The position numbers and the translations under genes were made by a program. Below the pieces are notes generated by a model. It was not told the DNA's origin, searched no databases, and was given only the letters and a program-made list of their open reading frames with translations. A stretch of DNA of 64,000 nucleotides from Toxonevra muliebris (taxonomy: Eukaryota; Arthropoda; Insecta; Diptera; Pallopteridae), in the NCBI GenBank assembly GCA_963691655.1, contig OY829327.1:63314079-63378078 (forward strand). Direction: 5' to 3'. The number at the start of each line of letters is the position of its first letter. The first letter of the stretch is position 1. Below are positions 61,275 to 64,000 of the stretch, in pieces.

Positions 61275-62780
61275 ATTAATATATTTTTAATCTAAGAACA
61301 CATAATGTTTGTTTCATTTTATTAACTCATTAAGTCCTCATGGTACGTATACGCACAAAAAAGAACTATATTTTAATGCAGTTAAAAAAGTTACCAGAAC
61401 ATGTAATCGCTATCACAGTTGTTCTAACGCGAAGAGAGAAACTTTACAAAAAATTAAATTCAATAATACCATTTGCTGTTTGAATTTATAACGATAAAGA
61501 CTTGTGATTGAAGATTTTTTGTTTTTCAGCGGGTTTGCTCTCGAACTTAATGGGTTAATGTTATTGGTTGGAAAGTAAAGCGAGCTCTGGTAAGTAAATT
61601 TTCTCACTTTGATTTATTGCTGCCTGCAGTCAACGAAGCGAAATCATTAGATGTCAATGAAAGCTGCTGATCATGCTTAAATTCTAAAAACTTTCGAATT
61701 CAAAATACTAAGCTGTCGAATGCTGATAAATGCTTAAATGAAGAATTCTCAGCTAACTTTGCATGCTGAAAATGTTAGTCAATATTTTTTCAGTACAGCT
61801 CGCCCTCGTAATAACAGCTCTAACAATAAATTATTAAATGATGCACAAAAAATAGCTATATTTATATAAATTTATGTCATATTCTGTATCTAAAAATCAA
61901 TTTTTTTTAAACACTTATGAAAATTAGAGCAAAAGTTTCGAAATTTGTAGAATGAAGTTGTGTTGAAAACGAGCAAAACAAAAAAAAAACTGGGAATTAG
62001 CGGATAGAAAGAAACCTCCAATAAAATCTTTGTATTACTTTCTTCTTTAAGCTTGCACAACAATTTTTACAATGCACTACGATCCAGTAATCTAATTTGG
62101 CGGCATAAAATGCATGGTCGAATTTTTAATTATATTGTTTACATATCTAATGAGAACAATCTAATAACAAAAAAAAAATTTTTTTTTGTGTGACGCTTTA
62201 AAGTTGTGAAATAAGAATTCTAATTTTTTTTTGGTAATAACGGGCTTTTCAATAAGGATATAACCATTTTACATTAAAATACATGTTTATCCGACGCTAA
62301 AACCATTTTCTACCCAAAAGCGGTTTTAATTCATATGAGCAAATAATTAAAACGTTTGCATCAAAACGAATTATAAACCGTTTTGAAACAGCCAATTGTT
62401 CTTGATTTTCTTTTTTATATAGTTAACACCCACCAATATATGAAAAATGCAATATTTTTGATAATATATTTGAACTTGTTGTAAAATGTGTTTTTTCTCA
62501 GAAAAGAGTGAAAACACAGGTGTTTTTGATTGTAATAATAGATGTGTTTTAAGCAGCATGTGGCAGTATCTTGCATAACAATGAAACAGCTGATGTTCTA
62601 AACAACAGAAACGCTGTAACCGTTTGAGTTTTCAAAACAAATTGAAAATTTCAAGACGAATTAAGAATTGTTTTATGAAAGTTAAACCCGTTTTTAGCGT
62701 CAAGGTTTCCATTTTTATCATGGTGAAAATAATGAACGAGTACCGTTTCGATTAAAAGGAAGTACTGAATATATGAATCG
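61275..62780. other. Downstream of vtd, no gene seen
   Basis: AT-rich intergenic DNA. The small frames are low-complexity. Confidence 0.4.
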
Positions 62781-62839
62781 GTGGTCGCTACTTTAAGAGC
62801 GCTTACACGTCCCACCAGTTGGGCTATGCGTACTATAGT

Positions 62840-63360
62840 GGATAAATTCGAACTGACATATTTACTATTCTATGAATCTAAGAAAATATCTTGTTTAGAG
62901 TTTTATCAATCAATCTACAATATCAAGGACTTTGCTAGACTTGGAAAGATACTGTACAAAGAACACTCCAATCCGTCTTTTGCTAAAAAGTCGGATGGTG
63001 CCTGAACGGAGTCATCCAAAGAGTTGCTGGAAGTGTTAGTTAATACTCACTTCCCGGGTGATATGACTATTGTGAGCACCATGTCTCAACCGTTGACAGG
63101 TTTATTCCGTCAGAAGTCAAATAGTGGTTAATAAAGAGAGAACAGTTAGCGCAGGGGCAGCGGGCAATGAGATCATGTCCCACTAACGCTCTGAACGTGC
63201 TAATAAATCTGGTGCCCATTGATCTTTTCATTAAACGCACTGCTTCAAATAGCGCGATATGGCTAAGAGATGCTGGGCAAGTAAGACCTACGGTTACAGC
63301 AACATCCTTAACACATTACCCAATGCACTTAATGAAATTACAGACTACCTAACACCGAAA
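62840..63360 (+). mobile_element. LINE remnant with internal deletion
   Basis: ARLGKILYKEHSNPSFAKKS DGA (62935-63005), ESSKELLEVLVNTHFPGDM (63008-63070) and MRSCPTNALNVLINLVPIDL FIKRTASNSAIWLRDAGQ (63167-63280) match the linker before RT and the region after RT of RNase H-bearing LINEs (compare [20 protein letters not shown] near 7080). The RT core between them is deleted and frames shift. Confidence 0.7.
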
Positions 63361-63908
63361 GTCAACCTTGATAAGGTATGACTGGAAAGACGCCAACTAC
63401 CACAAACAATCCGACGGTTTTTTTTTTGCCCTACTCTATCTTTTTTACCTATAGGTTGGCAATAATCCCTTCCTCCCGCAAACTCCACACGTTTCGTACT
63501 ACAACGAAAAAACACAAAAACCAATTGTGAATTTCGTTCATTTTGGCCTTTTCATGTTATTATATTTTTATCAGCTGATCGATATTTTGAAAAATAAATA
63601 CGATTTGTTTAGAAATAAAGTGGAAAAAATAAGAACGAAATAGTTGTCAAAGATATAGGCATTCAAAGTTTGCCTTTTGCAGCGAATCTTTTAAAAATGA
63701 AGTGCTCATTACTCGAATGATATATGATAATTTTACTACTTTCTTCAGCGAAATGGGAACCGAAAATGTCAAAAATTTTAGTGTTATATTAGTTTTTCAT
63801 ATTAAGAAATTTAAATTATCCATTACACGATTTTGTAAAAAATAAGCATTACTATTAACAAAAATGTATAGGATTTATGAAATTTGAGTTTTGAAATTGT
63901 TGTTTTTA
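63361..63908. other. No gene seen
   Basis: AT-rich sequence with T-runs. Nothing is recognised up to the coding-like stretch at the right edge. Confidence 0.35.
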
Positions 63909-63998
63909 TTTAATTTGTTCATATTCATTGTCTGATGCAATGTAATCATCCAATAAACCATTTATATCAGGCTCTGTTACTGACTGTTCTATATCTTC
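63909..63998 (-). CDS. Possible C-terminal coding end, partial at window edge
   Basis: On the - strand an open frame enters from outside the window. It reads EDIEQSVTEPDINGLLDDYI ASDNEYEQIK and stops with TAA. The acidic, non-repetitive composition differs from surrounding AT-rich DNA, so it may be the last exon of a convergent neighbour or an acidic transposase segment. The sequence is too short to name a family. Confidence 0.3.
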
Positions 63999-64000
63999 AT

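Overview
This is AT-rich DNA from an insect nuclear genome, most likely a higher fly (Diptera; a tephritid-like or related schizophoran fly, genus not determinable). The evidence is one intron-containing host gene read through the whole window, plus insect-type transposons: LINEs with CCTAACC 3' ends, Tc1/mariner, hAT MITEs and a Foldback/NOF-like element. There are no bacterial-style operons, CRISPR arrays or rRNA genes.

The host backbone is the cohesin kleisin Rad21 (Drosophila verthandi, vtd) on the + strand. Eight coding exons (4092-4349, 17227-17517, 49646-49772, 52882-53061, 53115-53403, 53467-54256, 56535-56696, 61107-61232) join in phase at GT..AG sites into 741 codons including stop (740 aa). 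Introns 1 (12.9 kb) and 2 (32.1 kb) are packed with mobile DNA. Upstream (652-1583, - strand) is a three-part Myb/SANT-like gene or pseudogene. The - strand at the right edge may hold the tail of another coding sequence.

Intron 1 holds LINE fragments: an RNase H piece at 2675-3403 and an RT piece near 3600-3720 just upstream of the gene, a remnant at 6.1-7.8 kb bracketed by inverted repeats, a - strand jockey-like LINE at 8.2-12.1 kb split by a 1.8 kb Tc1 element, and a + strand jockey-like LINE at 13.3-16.6 kb. It also carries SINE cores and MITEs.

The highlight is in intron 2: a 29,133-bp DNA transposon at 19223-48355, bounded by terminal inverted repeats (AACGGTGTG...) and an exact 9-bp target duplication, CTTTTTATC. 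Each arm is about 285 bp of terminal sequence containing a perfect 24-bp palindrome, followed by a tandem array of 162/172-bp units: 33 units on the left, 39 in inverted orientation on the right. Between the arms is an intact ORF of about 1.06 kb codons (33899-37075). It combines a MULE/NOF-like DDE transposase, a Ulp1-type cysteine protease domain (H-D-Q-C) and a C-terminal Cys-rich finger. Directly abutting its stop codon, tail to tail, is a nearly full-length decayed copy of the same gene in inverted orientation (about 40450-37083), interrupted by two MITEs. Both the arms and the core are therefore palindromic. The element resembles Drosophila Foldback/NOF but is far larger, and its duplicated core has no match in what I know of that family.

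Introns 3 to 7 hold small repeats, including a dispersed repeat, tRNA-derived SINEs, a foldback MITE and a Tc1-like transposase tail. Downstream of vtd (61.3-64 kb) is AT-rich sequence with another LINE remnant.
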